A stretch of DNA of 64,000 nt from Chitinophaga sp. YR573 (GCF_900110995.1 NZ_FOJF01000001.1:4314803-4378802), one strand, 5' to 3'; positions 16,419 to 26,991 are shown, numbered from the stretch's first letter. Translations and numbers: made by a program. The notes: generated from the sequence alone by a model not told the origin.

Positions 16419-18827
16419 ATGAGACAAGTGAATCTGCTAATACTCACATTTTTCCTAACCTGTATTGTATTTCTCACTGGCTTTGCCCAGAAAGGTACTC
16501 GCATCTCTGGTAAAGTACAGGATAGCTTGACCCTACAGCCGGTAGAATATGCCAGCGTAAAGGTAACAGATGCCAGCTCAGGTAAAATAATTACAGGAGC
16601 GGTTACTGCTCCTGATGGTACTTTTCAGATTTCAGATTTGGCTGTCGGCAGCTACAATCTCTCCATCGATTTTTTAGGATATACTACTTTTAGTATAAAA
16701 AATATTACGCCCGGTAAACCGGTGCTGGTAAAACTGGTATCTTCCGGAAGATCTTTACAGGCTTTCACTGTTACTTCACAAGCCCCTTTAGTAGAGAATA
16801 AGATAGATAAGATTGTATATAATGCAGCCAATGATGTGACTTCACAAGGGGGAACAGCCATTGACTTGTTGAGGAAAGTACCACAGGTAAATGTGGATAT
16901 AGACGGGAATGTGGAATTACAGGGAAATTCAAATATCCGCTTCCTGATCAATGGTAAACCTTCCAGTATTTTTGGCAACAGCTTAGCCGATGCACTGGCT
17001 TCCATTCCGGCTACGCAAATAAAAAGTATAGAAGCAATTACCAGTCCGGGTGCAAAATACGATGCACAGGGGACCGGTGGTATCATCAATATCATTTTAA
17101 AAGATAATAAGGCAAAGGGGATCAATGGAAATCTGAGTCTTTCCGCAGGTACCCGCCTGGAGAACGCCGCGGCGAATATCAATGTAAGACAAGGTAATTT
17201 TGGAATGAATGCCTTCTTCAGTGGCAATATGCAGTTATCTTCCCGTACCCCTTATTCTCAGGATCGTCAATCTTTCGACACCGTCAACAAAGTAACTAAT
17301 CACCTTTTGCAGAACGGTTATTCCGACTTTAAACGAAAAGGGTATCAGTCAGGTATAGGGTTCGACTGGGATCTCACATCAAAAGATAATCTGTCAGGTT
17401 CTTTCGGTTATAGTTATTTCGGTAGTCAGAATATAGGAAATATTAATCAGCAGCAGGATGAGGTTTCGTTGGGGACACGTATCTCAAACAATCACTCCTC
17501 CATTCATTCTCTGGATTGGAGTCTGGCATACAAAAGAAAGGAACTGACTATCCTTTACAGCGGTAGTTCCGGTACTCCACGCAATGAATACCTGCAATCG
17601 CAGACTTATAACAACGCTGTTTTCCCTTATACCGGTTCTTCCAGCAACAACCCTGGTACTGATATAGAGCATGATCTTTCCATCGACTACTCCCATAAAG
17701 TAAATAAAAACCTGACGTTCGAAACCGGTGTTAAAACTACCTTGCAAAAGATAGGCAGTAATACAGATGTACAGGTATTTGATACGTTGCAAAAGTTATA
17801 TATTCATTCACCATTACAATCTTACCAGTTTAATTATGACATGAAAGTATATGCAGGCTACCTGTCTGCTTCATTCAGCTTATTCAACTTTCTTGATGTA
17901 AAAGCAGGCGCCCGTTTTGAACATACAGATATAAAGATTGATTTACCTGGTACGCATATTCCTTCTTACAATACTGTTGTTCCCGCTATTATCTTCTCAC
18001 ATAATCTCAGCAATGACAGGTTTGTAAAACTGGCTTACACCAGGCGCATCGAAAGACCTGAATACAGAGAACTCAATCCTTTCCTCAACCTGAGTGATCC
18101 TTATAACATCACAACCGGTAACCCTTTATTGAAACCTGAAATAGGGAACAACATTGAACTGGGTTTTGGTAAAACATTCAGCAATGGCGGAAACATTTAT
18201 GTTGCACTGATAGAACGTATCAATACCAATGATCTGAAACCGTATACTATTTTTTATCCCAGCTACCAGGCCGGAGATACTGTATATACCAACGTATCTG
18301 TTACCAACAGGCAGAATATAGGAGAGGAGTATAACTCAGCGGTGAATATCTCGGGTTCTTTACCTTTAAAGGACCTCACGCTGCGTGGAAATATAATGAT
18401 AACACAGAAACGGGTAGTAAACAATTTATTAAATGGTACTCAGGCAAATGGAATGAATTACCGTTTTAACCTGAATGCCTCTTATCGTTTACCTAAAGAT
18501 CTGATCGTAGAGGCTTTTGGTAATTATAATTCAGCACTTAATACCATCCAGGGAAAATTGCCACAATCTCTCACTTACAACCTGGCACTCAGAAAACCAT
18601 TCTGGAATAAAAAAGCATCAGTTGGATTAACGGCTACAAATCCTTTCAACAAATATGTAAACAAGTTGACAACAGTATATGCTGCCAATTACATCTCCAC
18701 AAGTTTAACAAGGATTCCTTACCGTTCATTCGGTATTAGTTTTACGTATAAATTTGGCCACCTGGAATTTAAGAAAACAAAAGAGCAAAATAATTATCTG
18801 GATAATCCACCTTCGATGGAGAATTAA
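16419..18827 (+). CDS. TonB-dependent outer-membrane beta-barrel receptor (OMP_b-brl_3 type)
   Basis: An 802-residue outer-membrane protein. Signal peptide 1-24 (ends TGFAQ). A carboxypeptidase-regulatory-like domain spans about 28-110 (TRISGKVQDSLTLQPVEYASV). A TonB plug domain follows (about 130-235, GGTAIDLLRKVPQVNVD and ITSPGAKYDAQGTGGIINI). The C-terminal barrel is of the outer-membrane protein beta-barrel family, with ERPEYRELNPFLNLSDPY and TGNPLLKPEIGNNIELG as recognisable family segments. It has no SusD partner, and is shorter than SusC proteins. Such receptors are often used for siderophores or other small ligands, but nothing here fixes the ligand. Confidence 0.88.
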   Translation: MRQVNLLILTFFLTCIVFLTGFAQKGTRISGKVQDSLTLQPVEYASVKVTDASSGKIITGAVTAPDGTFQISDLAVGSYNLSIDFLGYTTFSIKNITPGKPVLVKLVSSGRSLQAFTVTSQAPLVENKIDKIVYNAANDVTSQGGTAIDLLRKVPQVNVDIDGNVELQGNSNIRFLINGKPSSIFGNSLADALASIPATQIKSIEAITSPGAKYDAQGTGGIINIILKDNKAKGINGNLSLSAGTRLENAAANINVRQGNFGMNAFFSGNMQLSSRTPYSQDRQSFDTVNKVTNHLLQNGYSDFKRKGYQSGIGFDWDLTSKDNLSGSFGYSYFGSQNIGNINQQQDEVSLGTRISNNHSSIHSLDWSLAYKRKELTILYSGSSGTPRNEYLQSQTYNNAVFPYTGSSSNNPGTDIEHDLSIDYSHKVNKNLTFETGVKTTLQKIGSNTDVQVFDTLQKLYIHSPLQSYQFNYDMKVYAGYLSASFSLFNFLDVKAGARFEHTDIKIDLPGTHIPSYNTVVPAIIFSHNLSNDRFVKLAYTRRIERPEYRELNPFLNLSDPYNITTGNPLLKPEIGNNIELGFGKTFSNGGNIYVALIERINTNDLKPYTIFYPSYQAGDTVYTNVSVTNRQNIGEEYNSAVNISGSLPLKDLTLRGNIMITQKRVVNNLLNGTQANGMNYRFNLNASYRLPKDLIVEAFGNYNSALNTIQGKLPQSLTYNLALRKPFWNKKASVGLTATNPFNKYVNKLTTVYAANYISTSLTRIPYRSFGISFTYKFGHLEFKKTKEQNNYLDNPPSMEN

Positions 18828-18975
18828 TTTTACCGGCTGATTAATAAACAGGAAGTACCATTGCATGATAATCTATAAAATAAAAAGTAAACTTTCCTTG
18901 CAATTTTTTTATATTTTTATTTGGACACCTATGGGATTCAATTAGAACTTATAGCATAAAAGATCAGAGGGGGAC

Positions 18976-19010
18976 AGGCAGTTGTCGCAGGCCAGGACCC
19001 GGACAACTGC
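18976..19010 (+). promoter_or_regulatory. Leader hairpin upstream of the acyltransferase gene
   Basis: GGCAGTTGTC (18976-18985) and GACAACTGCC (19001-19010) are a perfect 10-bp inverted repeat around a 15-nt GC-rich loop, about 47 nt before the start codon at 19057. No riboswitch class is recognised. It may be a regulatory leader structure or an operator. Confidence 0.4.
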
Positions 19011-19056
19011 CATTATTACGATCCTGCCAGCACCTGCAATAAAACAAAACGATTGA

Positions 19057-20124
19057 ATGAAACAAAGACTCTTATCTCTTGACTTTTTTCGTGGTCTTAC
19101 CGTAGCCGGTATGATCCTGGTGAACAACCCCGGAGACTGGGACCATGTATACGCACCACTGGAACATTCGAAATGGAACGGATGTACACCTACAGACCTG
19201 GTATTCCCCTTTTTCCTTTTTATGGTAGGCGTATCTGTAGCCTTCGCACTCAGCAACCGCATACTGGATACCGCCGGACACGGCAAACTGATCATGCACA
19301 TTATCAAAAGGGCGATCATCATCTTTGTAATAGGTATGCTGTTCCGGCTCATCCCTCATTTCGACTTCTATAATATGAGGATTCCCGGCGTATTACCCCG
19401 TATTGCGGTAGTATACCTGGTCATCTCCCTGTTATATCTTAAAACAAGCGCTAAAACACGTATATGGTTATGTATATCCTTCCTGACAGGCTATTATTTA
19501 CTGATGACCTTCGTTCCCGTTCCCGGAATAGGACCCGCCAACCTGGAACCGGAGACTAACCTGGGTGCCTGGTTAGACCGTACCATCCTCACAGAACATC
19601 ACCTGTGGGCACATTCAAAAACATGGGACCCTGAAGGCATTTTAAGTACCCTGCCAGCCTTTTCCACAGGATTGCTGGGTATTATGGTAGGCGACTGGAT
19701 TCGTCGCAAAGACAAGCAGGATGCCGAAAAGGTAGCCTGGATGTTTGTGTTCGGGTTCATCTCGGTATTACTTGGATTAATATGGGATAGTTTCTTCCCT
19801 ATTAATAAGGCCCTCTGGACCAGCTCCTTTGTATTATATACAGCCGGCCTGGCCTGTATGGGCCTGGCAACCAGTTACTGGCTGATAGATGTACAGGGAT
19901 ATAAGAAGATCACACCACCCTTTGTGGCATTTGGCCGCAACGCCATTACAGCCTATGTATTATCTGGTGTGATTCCCCAGGTATTTGGTGGTATCCCCTC
20001 ATCCTGGTTTATGCCTTTCCTCTCTCCATATAACGCATCACTGGCAGCTGCCATCACCCTGGTACTGCTGTTACTCATTCCAGTATGGATCATGTATAAG
20101 AGGAATATTATTGTCAAAGTTTAA
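19057..20124 (+). CDS. Heparan-alpha-glucosaminide N-acetyltransferase-like membrane acyltransferase
   Basis: A 355-residue multi-pass membrane protein of the HGSNAT/NagX-like (DUF5009/DUF1624) acyltransferase group. The N-terminus SLDFFRGLTVAGMILVNNPG is the family signature. EHSKWNGCTPTDLVFPFFLF places the likely catalytic histidine at His37, and about ten hydrophobic segments follow. FGRNAITAYVLSG near the end is also typical. Members move acetyl groups from cytosolic acetyl-CoA across the inner membrane onto an amino sugar or another periplasmic acceptor. It stands alone between a leader hairpin and a terminator, with no obvious glycan genes beside it. Confidence 0.85.
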   Translation: MKQRLLSLDFFRGLTVAGMILVNNPGDWDHVYAPLEHSKWNGCTPTDLVFPFFLFMVGVSVAFALSNRILDTAGHGKLIMHIIKRAIIIFVIGMLFRLIPHFDFYNMRIPGVLPRIAVVYLVISLLYLKTSAKTRIWLCISFLTGYYLLMTFVPVPGIGPANLEPETNLGAWLDRTILTEHHLWAHSKTWDPEGILSTLPAFSTGLLGIMVGDWIRRKDKQDAEKVAWMFVFGFISVLLGLIWDSFFPINKALWTSSFVLYTAGLACMGLATSYWLIDVQGYKKITPPFVAFGRNAITAYVLSGVIPQVFGGIPSSWFMPFLSPYNASLAAAITLVLLLLIPVWIMYKRNIIVKV

Positions 20125-20146
20125 CTCGCAGCAAAGAAGCAGCAAC

Positions 20147-20173
20147 AAGACGCCGGGGTTATCCCGGCGTCTT
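20147..20173 (+). terminator. Intrinsic terminator-like hairpin
   Basis: AAGACGCCGGG and CCCGGCGTCTT form an 11-bp perfect stem with a 5-nt loop just after the acyltransferase gene. The T-run is weak (ACATTTAT). Confidence 0.65.
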
Positions 20174-20280
20174 ACATTTATCCAAAATAGCCCCCATACC
20201 GCCCGCTCCCCCAAAAATGTTACTTAGAACAAGTAATTTTTTCGTATTATTATCCATCGTCTTCCAAAATTTAATTGCCA

Positions 20281-20901
20281 ATGCAATCCGAGAGTCACGT
20301 GTTATGGTGGAATGCGTTTAAACAGGGCGATTGGGACGCGTTTACAGCGCTCTATGGTGAATTTTACGAACTGTTGAACAATTATGGCCGCAAGTTTACA
20401 AGAGATGCCGACCTGATTCAGGATGTTGTGCATGATCTCTTTGTAAGGTTGTGGACTACCCGCACCAGACTGGGCAACCCGGTATCAGTAAAAAATTATC
20501 TGTATAAAGCATTACGTTCTACGCTTTTCAGGAAAATACAGTCATTATCCAAATTTGTTGAATTAGACGGAGAAGCCGGAGACAACGGTTTTGAAGTAAA
20601 CTTTATCCCTGATGCCTCCTTCAGGCAGGAAGAACAGGAGTTACGTAAACAGGTGATTGCACTGGTAAACACTTTACCGGCACGCCAGCAGGAGATTATC
20701 TTTCTCCGCTTCTATGAAGGAATGTCCTATGAAGAGATTGCAGTTATTATGGACATCAATATGAGTTCTACTTATAAATTACTGTACAAAGCCCTCGACA
20801 ATCTGCAAAAAGTATCAGATAAACGCTTTTTGACCATATTCTTTTGCCTTTTCCTCCTCTGTAAAACTTTACCAAAAAATAATTTGGTTTTGGAGGGATA
20901 A
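20281..20901 (+). CDS. ECF-type RNA polymerase sigma factor
   Basis: A 206-residue ECF sigma factor started at the ATG at 20281. A TTG two codons upstream is less likely. Region 2 lies at about 10-85 (TRDADLIQDVVHDLFVRLW), region 4 at about 120-180 (LPARQQEIIFLRFYEGMSYEEIAVIM with the recognition helix MSSTYKLLYKALDNL). The C-terminal KRFLTIFFCLFLLCKTL is strongly hydrophobic. FecR, SusC and SusD genes follow in the same direction, so this factor should drive the 20-27 kb import locus when released by its anti-sigma partner. Confidence 0.92.
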   Translation: MQSESHVLWWNAFKQGDWDAFTALYGEFYELLNNYGRKFTRDADLIQDVVHDLFVRLWTTRTRLGNPVSVKNYLYKALRSTLFRKIQSLSKFVELDGEAGDNGFEVNFIPDASFRQEEQELRKQVIALVNTLPARQQEIIFLRFYEGMSYEEIAVIMDINMSSTYKLLYKALDNLQKVSDKRFLTIFFCLFLLCKTLPKNNLVLEG

Positions 20902-20946
20902 TTTTAAGCATGTCATGTATAATAAGAATAAATAGGGGATAAGGTG

Positions 20947-21966
20947 ATGAACAATGACAAATATTCACAATACACGCTGCAGGATTTCCTGGATGATGAT
21001 GCCTTCATAAAATGGGTATCAGGGAAAGAACAGGATGCCGCTGCCGCGCAATTCTGGAGTAACTTCTCATTGTTATATCCTTCTGCAGCAAAGAACTTTG
21101 ATTTTGCGGTAAACGTAATCCGTACTTATCGCTCACAGGAGATTTGGGAAAACAAGAATAATAAAGCACATCTTCTGGAGAGGATCACGGCTACTATAGA
21201 AGCACAGCCTGTAGCACGTGTACGCTGGTTAAGTCCCTGGATGAAAGCCGCTGCCATTGCATTACTGATTTCAGTAGGAGGTTATTATTTAATAAACCAG
21301 TATAGAAAATCTTCACAGGAAATAGTAGCAACCGGTTTTGGAGAGAAGAGAACAATTACATTACCAGATCATTCAGTAGTTACATTAAATGCATCTTCTT
21401 CCATTACCTATAATAAGGTATGGAATGAAAAACAACCAAGAGAGATCTGGGTAGAAGGAGAGGCGCTGTTTGATGTAAAACACCTGAATAGAATATCAGC
21501 AGAACAACGATTCATAGTACATACAAACGGAATCACTGTAGAAGTATTAGGTACTACATTTAATATTAAAAGCCGCCATGGCAAAACAAATGTAGGACTG
21601 ATCACAGGTAAGATTAAAGTAGGATATCAGAAAGGCGCTGTTGTAATGCTGCCCGGAGATTATATAGAGTACGCAGACAACCAACTGGTACTTGCAAAAA
21701 AACTGGATAAGCCTGAAAAGATCAAACGCTGGACACAGACGCAGCTCACATTTACAGATGCTACGCTCGGCGAGATCATAGAAACATTGCAGGATAACTA
21801 TGGATACGTTGTTAAAGTAAAGGAGGAATCACTTAAAAAGCTAAAGATAGAAGGTGATATAAACGTAACTAACGTAGAGGAACTATTGACTGTCATTACC
21901 ACGACACTTAACGTAACAATCAATCAGCCATCAGATAAAGAGTTGGTCATCTCTTCGGTTAAGTAG
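20947..21966 (+). CDS. FecR-family anti-sigma factor
   Basis: A 339-residue membrane-anchored anti-sigma factor. The ATG at 20947 is preferred over the GTG immediately before it. Residues 1-97 are cytoplasmic, 98-116 (AAAIALLISVGGYYLIN) cross the membrane, and the periplasmic FecR domain shows KRTITLPDHSVVTLNASSS, WVEGEALFDVKH and EVLGTTFNIKS. The C-terminal domain (LTFTDATLGEIIETLQDNYGY) is the STN-interacting type. It partners with the sigma factor 45 bp upstream and with the STN-bearing SusC that follows. Confidence 0.92.
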   Translation: MNNDKYSQYTLQDFLDDDAFIKWVSGKEQDAAAAQFWSNFSLLYPSAAKNFDFAVNVIRTYRSQEIWENKNNKAHLLERITATIEAQPVARVRWLSPWMKAAAIALLISVGGYYLINQYRKSSQEIVATGFGEKRTITLPDHSVVTLNASSSITYNKVWNEKQPREIWVEGEALFDVKHLNRISAEQRFIVHTNGITVEVLGTTFNIKSRHGKTNVGLITGKIKVGYQKGAVVMLPGDYIEYADNQLVLAKKLDKPEKIKRWTQTQLTFTDATLGEIIETLQDNYGYVVKVKEESLKKLKIEGDINVTNVEELLTVITTTLNVTINQPSDKELVISSVK

Positions 21967-21999
21967 TAGCTGAAAAACTAGGACACGTAAAAAAAAACT

Positions 22000-24900
22000 A
22001 TGAACATTTTCAACCAAAATTTCGTTTTGGGGCTGCTCTCCTGTGCCCTGATCCCTGGTATAGCAATGCCGGTCACTGCACAAACGCCTGTGATGTATGC
22101 TATGCGGCAATCAGAAACGATCCCTGTAAAACATGCGAATGCTACCATTGCATTAAAGGATGCATTGGTAAGACTTAAGAAATTTCAGAACATCCGTATT
22201 GCTTATAAAGAAGGCTTACTGGATGGTAAAGTTGTTGCTACTTCTCAACTTGATAAAGCAGAGACCATGGACGCAGATGCCGCTTTAAAACTGCTGCTGG
22301 CAGATTTTGGACTGGCTTACATGCGTATCAACAAAACACAATACTCCATATATAATGCACAGATCAATACCGGTTTAAGCAACAGCATACTGGCTGATAA
22401 GCTGAAAGGTAAAGTGACGGGCCCGGATGGTAATCCCGTTCCAGGCGCTACCATTATGCTGAAAGGCAATTCTTCCGTTGCTACTGTTGCGAACGGTGAA
22501 GGTGTCTTTGAATTAAATATAAAAGATGCTGCTGCCCCGGTAATACTGGTGATCTCTTCCGTAGGATTTGAAAAACAGGAAATCACAGTAAGTGATCTTT
22601 CTGCTGCAGTAAGCATCAGTCTGAAAGAATCTAACAAAGATTTATCTGAAGTAGTAGTAACGGCATTAGGTATTAAGAAGGAAAAGAAAGCCCTGGTATA
22701 TAGTGTAACAGAAGTAAAAGGAAGTGATTTTACCCAGGCACGTGAAGTAAATATTGCGAACTCTCTGAGCGGTAAAATTGCCGGTGTGAATGCTACCAGT
22801 CTGGCCAGCGGCCCTGGTGGTTCCAGCCGTGTAATTATCCGTGGTAATACTTCCCTGGCAGGTGATAACCAGCCACTGTATGTAGTGAACGGTATGCCTA
22901 TCGATAATACTACTCCGGGTGGAAGTCCTACTACCGGTGGTGGTGGTCAGAACGTAGACAGAGGTGATGGTATCGGCGGTATCAATCCGGACGATATCGA
23001 AACGCTCACTGTACTGAAAGGTGGTACTGCTGCTGCACTGTACGGTTCCCGTGCTTCTAACGGTGTAATTGTGATCACTACCAAAAAAGGTCGTGCGCGT
23101 AAAGGTGTTGGTATAGATTACAATACTACCTTCACCGCAGAAACACCTGCTGTATATCCGGACTATCAATATATCTACGGACAAGGTGATGGTGGTGTAA
23201 AACCAGCATCACAGAGTCAGGCTGTATCCTGGGGCCGTCGTTCATTCGGTGCCAAAATGGATGGCCTGCCTTACATTCAGTTTGATGGTAAGGAACATCC
23301 TTATTCTCCTCAGAAAAATAATATCAAAAACTTCTATCGTACAGGTTCTACCTATACCAACACTGTAGCTTTTAACGGTGGAAGTGAAGCACTGAATTTC
23401 CGCTTCTCATTGTCTAATGTCAGCAGCAAAAGCATCGTTCCTAATTCCGATTTCAACAAAAAGATTGGTAACCTGAACCTGAATGCCAAGCTGGGTAAAA
23501 GAACAACAATAGAAGCTATAGCGCAATACAATGTTGAGAATGCAAACAACCGCTCCAGTTCAGGGGATGCCACTGGTAACCCTAACTGGGGCGTTTACAT
23601 GGTTGCCAATACCGTTGATATCCGTTCACTGAACCCTGGTTATGATGCTTCCGGTCGTGAAACTCAATGGAATGAAACACCATATGCTTCCAACCCTTAT
23701 TTCGTAATAAACAAGTTTAAAAATAACGATGGTAAAAACCGCTTTATCGGTCAGGCCAGCGTGAAGTACGACCTGTTAAAGAACCTCTATGTAAAAGGGA
23801 CAGTGAGCCGTGATTTCTTTAACTACGATTACGTAGGTATCATTCCTACAGGTACTGTTTATACAAACGGTGCTTCCGGTGAATATACTTCCATCAAAAC
23901 GTATGTAGCAGAAACTAACTCAATGATTACTGCTAACTACAATACCAAATTGCTTAGAAATATCGGGTTGAATGTACTGGGTGGTATGAATGCCCGCAGG
24001 TACAAATCAAACGCGACCACCGTAACAGGTACACAGTTTATCATACCGTTCTTCTATAGCATGACAAACCTGACTACCAGCAATACAGCGGTTGCCAGGA
24101 ATAATGTGGCGAACAACTCTGCTTTTGGATCAGTAGACCTGGATTATAAATCTATCGTATTCCTGACCCTTACCGGTCGTCAGGAATGGTTCTCTACCCT
24201 GAGTCCTAAGAATAACAGCATTTTTTATCCTGCAGTAGGTACCAGCGTAATCCTGTCTGATGCCTTTAAGATGCCGGAGGTAGTAACCTTCGCAAAACTG
24301 CGTGCTTCCTGGGCACAGGTAGGTGGTGCTACCCCTGATCCTTATATCCTGAACCAGACTTACAGCATTGTACAGGGTGGTAACCAGGGTACCGCATTAC
24401 AGGAAATTACAAAGAATAATAATGAGAATCTGGTAACTAATTCAAACCTGAAACCACTCACCGCAACTACATCAGAAGTAGGTCTGGAAGCGCAGTTCTT
24501 TAACAACCGCCTGGGCTTTGATGTAACTTATTACAGCAAACAAACAACAGACGATATCCTCAAAACAACTATTTCTACTGCTTCCGGTTATAACAAAGCA
24601 TTGTTGAACATCGGTAAAGTATCTAATAAAGGGATAGAAGTATTGTTAACAGGTACACCTGTAAAATCTAAAGACTTCACCTGGAATGTCAGCTATAACG
24701 TTGCTTATAACAAGAGTGAAATTATACAGCTGGTGCCTGGTCTGAATACCCTGGAAATGGCAGTAAGTGTTGGTAACTGGGCGTTCATTCATAATGCTGT
24801 AGGCGAATCTTATGGTACTATCAAAGGTTATACCGCTGTAAAGAATGCGAAAGGTGAGAGTGTGTATAACTCAACTACCAAATATGAACTGAAGAGTGGT

Positions 24901-25440
24901 CTGATGAACCTGGGTAGTGGTGTCCCTCCATTAACAATGGGTCTTACAAATACCTTTAACTACAAACGCTTCTCATTGGATGTTCTTGTAGATGGTAAGT
25001 TTGGTAATAAAGTGTTCTCTGGTTCTGATGTATATGCCACACGTTTTGGCTTGCATAAGAAAACACTGCCTGGAAGAGAAACAGGAATTGTACTGAATGG
25101 TGTAGATGAAACAGGGGCAGCATTTAACAGAACAGTACCGGTGAGTGAATTACGTCTGTACTGGGATAATACTAAGAACTACACTGATCAGTTTTTGTTT
25201 GATGGCAGTTTCGTGAAATTACGCCAGGTAGTATTAGGCTATAATATTCCTGTAAAGGGTCAGACAGTGGTACAGAGTGCATCTATCTCTTTTGTAGCGC
25301 GTAACCTGCTTACACTGTATAAGAAGACAGATAATTTTGATCCTGAATCAAGCTACACAAATGGTAATGCACAGGGTTTTGAAGCATTCGGTATTCCACG
25401 TACAAGAAGCTTCGGTGCAAACCTGATGGTGAAATTCTAA
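22000..25440 (+). CDS. STN-containing SusC/RagA TonB-dependent transporter
   Basis: A 1146-residue outer-membrane transporter. Signal peptide 1-28 (ends MPVTAQ). STN domain at about 45-110 (ALKDALVRLKKFQNIRIAYKE). Carboxypeptidase-regulatory-like domain at about 130-205 (VPGATIMLKGNSSVATV). The plug begins at LSEVVVTALGIKKEKKALVY, and the barrel ends in the C-terminal KF. It forms the outer-membrane channel of the sigma/FecR-controlled set and is followed 26 bp later by its SusD partner. The exported enzyme block that starts at 27.2 kb may process what it imports. Confidence 0.95.
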   Translation: MNIFNQNFVLGLLSCALIPGIAMPVTAQTPVMYAMRQSETIPVKHANATIALKDALVRLKKFQNIRIAYKEGLLDGKVVATSQLDKAETMDADAALKLLLADFGLAYMRINKTQYSIYNAQINTGLSNSILADKLKGKVTGPDGNPVPGATIMLKGNSSVATVANGEGVFELNIKDAAAPVILVISSVGFEKQEITVSDLSAAVSISLKESNKDLSEVVVTALGIKKEKKALVYSVTEVKGSDFTQAREVNIANSLSGKIAGVNATSLASGPGGSSRVIIRGNTSLAGDNQPLYVVNGMPIDNTTPGGSPTTGGGGQNVDRGDGIGGINPDDIETLTVLKGGTAAALYGSRASNGVIVITTKKGRARKGVGIDYNTTFTAETPAVYPDYQYIYGQGDGGVKPASQSQAVSWGRRSFGAKMDGLPYIQFDGKEHPYSPQKNNIKNFYRTGSTYTNTVAFNGGSEALNFRFSLSNVSSKSIVPNSDFNKKIGNLNLNAKLGKRTTIEAIAQYNVENANNRSSSGDATGNPNWGVYMVANTVDIRSLNPGYDASGRETQWNETPYASNPYFVINKFKNNDGKNRFIGQASVKYDLLKNLYVKGTVSRDFFNYDYVGIIPTGTVYTNGASGEYTSIKTYVAETNSMITANYNTKLLRNIGLNVLGGMNARRYKSNATTVTGTQFIIPFFYSMTNLTTSNTAVARNNVANNSAFGSVDLDYKSIVFLTLTGRQEWFSTLSPKNNSIFYPAVGTSVILSDAFKMPEVVTFAKLRASWAQVGGATPDPYILNQTYSIVQGGNQGTALQEITKNNNENLVTNSNLKPLTATTSEVGLEAQFFNNRLGFDVTYYSKQTTDDILKTTISTASGYNKALLNIGKVSNKGIEVLLTGTPVKSKDFTWNVSYNVAYNKSEIIQLVPGLNTLEMAVSVGNWAFIHNAVGESYGTIKGYTAVKNAKGESVYNSTTKYELKSGLMNLGSGVPPLTMGLTNTFNYKRFSLDVLVDGKFGNKVFSGSDVYATRFGLHKKTLPGRETGIVLNGVDETGAAFNRTVPVSELRLYWDNTKNYTDQFLFDGSFVKLRQVVLGYNIPVKGQTVVQSASISFVARNLLTLYKKTDNFDPESSYTNGNAQGFEAFGIPRTRSFGANLMVKF

Positions 25441-25466
25441 TTGTTCATGCTTACACACTTTTTATT

Positions 25467-26981
25467 ATGAAAATGCGATTTAATTATCTGATATATATGG
25501 CTGTCACAGCAACACTTGCTTTTCAGTCCTGCGATAAGGGGTTTGCGGATATGAACATCAATCCGGATGCTTCTGCCGTTGCCCAGCCGGAATTTCTTTT
25601 CAGTAAGGCATTGCTGGATACCTGGGGTAACAGTTACTTCTCTACAGATGCGTTATTTGCCGGTGGTTCTATGCAGCATTTTGCTACTTATAAGGATGTA
25701 CCTGGTTTAGGTGATAAATATTATTTCCAGCAGGGTACTTACCCTTATGATTATTTCACTACAGGATATCCTACAGCAGCAATTGAAATGGCTACTGTGA
25801 TCACAGCCGTTGATAGTTCTGTAAATAAGAAATCCATCGCCCGTATCATGCGTGCTTATATTATGCACCGCATGACAGACCTGTACGGAGATATTCCTTA
25901 TTCTGAAGCAGTAAAAGGATATGCCAGCAATATCTTTACACCTAAATATGATGCCCAGGCTGATATCTATGCAGACCTGCTGAAAGAACTGGACGAATCT
26001 GCACAGGCGCTGGATGCCAGTCAGCCTACCTTTGGTGCAGGCGACTACATCTACAGCGGTGATGTAACAAAATGGAAAAAGTTTGCTTACTCCATGATGC
26101 TGCGCATAGGCATGCGTTTGACTAAAGCAGACGCAACTCTTGCACAGACATGGGTAACAAAAGCGATTGCAGGTGGTGTGATTACGAGTGATGCAGATAT
26201 TGCCACTATGAAATATACAGGTACCAGTACTTCCAACAGAAACCCCGTTGCTGCCAGCTTATTATCCAATGATTATGGCGCTGCAAACGGTACCGGCAAT
26301 ACAGAAGGTGGAAAGTACGCTAAAACATTTATTGATGTGCTGAAAAGTACCAATGACCCACGTATGGGTGCAATAGCTGTGGTATGGACAGGTGGTAAAA
26401 CAGATACAACTTCTTCCCTGCAACAGGGTATGCCTAATGGCCTGCTGTTAAAACCAGATAATTTTGGCACTTTATCAGAACCTAATCCGGCTACTATTTT
26501 ACAATACACTGCGCCTTTCATCGTGATGAGCGCAGCTGAAACAAAACTGTTACTGGCAGAAGCCGCTGTAAGAGGCTGGTATGCCGGGGATGCTGCTACT
26601 ACCTTCTCTGAAGCAATTGCGTCTTCCATGCATAACTGGTCATTATTTGGCGCTGCCGGTGTGATTGCCAGTGACAGGGTTGCAACCTACCAGGCAGCAA
26701 ATCCGCTGACTGGTACTACCGATCAGAAACTGGCGCAGATAGGCTCACAGATGTGGATCGCAATGTTCCTGGATGAACAGGAAATACATGCCAACTGGCG
26801 TCGTACAGGGTATCCGGTACTGACCCCGGTAAATATCCCGGGTAATGCTACAGGTGGTACCATTCCACGCCGTCTGCTGTATCCTCCTTCCGAGGAAAGC
26901 GTGAACAGCGCAAGCCTGCAGGCTGCTGTAACAAGACAAGGTCCAAATGCTATGACTACCCACGTATGGTGGGATAAATAA
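25467..26981 (+). CDS. SusD_2-type outer-membrane lipoprotein
   Basis: A 504-residue SusD-like lipoprotein. The lipobox FQSC is at about residues 19-22, followed by KGFADMNINPDASA, the SusD_2 opening pattern. The core shows RIMRAYIMHRMTDLYGDIPY and KKFAYSMMLRIGMRLTK, and the end is TTHVWWDK. It pairs with the SusC gene just upstream. The strong hairpin after it marks the end of the classical sigma/FecR/SusC/SusD unit. Confidence 0.93.
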   Translation: MKMRFNYLIYMAVTATLAFQSCDKGFADMNINPDASAVAQPEFLFSKALLDTWGNSYFSTDALFAGGSMQHFATYKDVPGLGDKYYFQQGTYPYDYFTTGYPTAAIEMATVITAVDSSVNKKSIARIMRAYIMHRMTDLYGDIPYSEAVKGYASNIFTPKYDAQADIYADLLKELDESAQALDASQPTFGAGDYIYSGDVTKWKKFAYSMMLRIGMRLTKADATLAQTWVTKAIAGGVITSDADIATMKYTGTSTSNRNPVAASLLSNDYGAANGTGNTEGGKYAKTFIDVLKSTNDPRMGAIAVVWTGGKTDTTSSLQQGMPNGLLLKPDNFGTLSEPNPATILQYTAPFIVMSAAETKLLLAEAAVRGWYAGDAATTFSEAIASSMHNWSLFGAAGVIASDRVATYQAANPLTGTTDQKLAQIGSQMWIAMFLDEQEIHANWRRTGYPVLTPVNIPGNATGGTIPRRLLYPPSEESVNSASLQAAVTRQGPNAMTTHVWWDK

Positions 26982-26991
26982 ACATTGCTGA

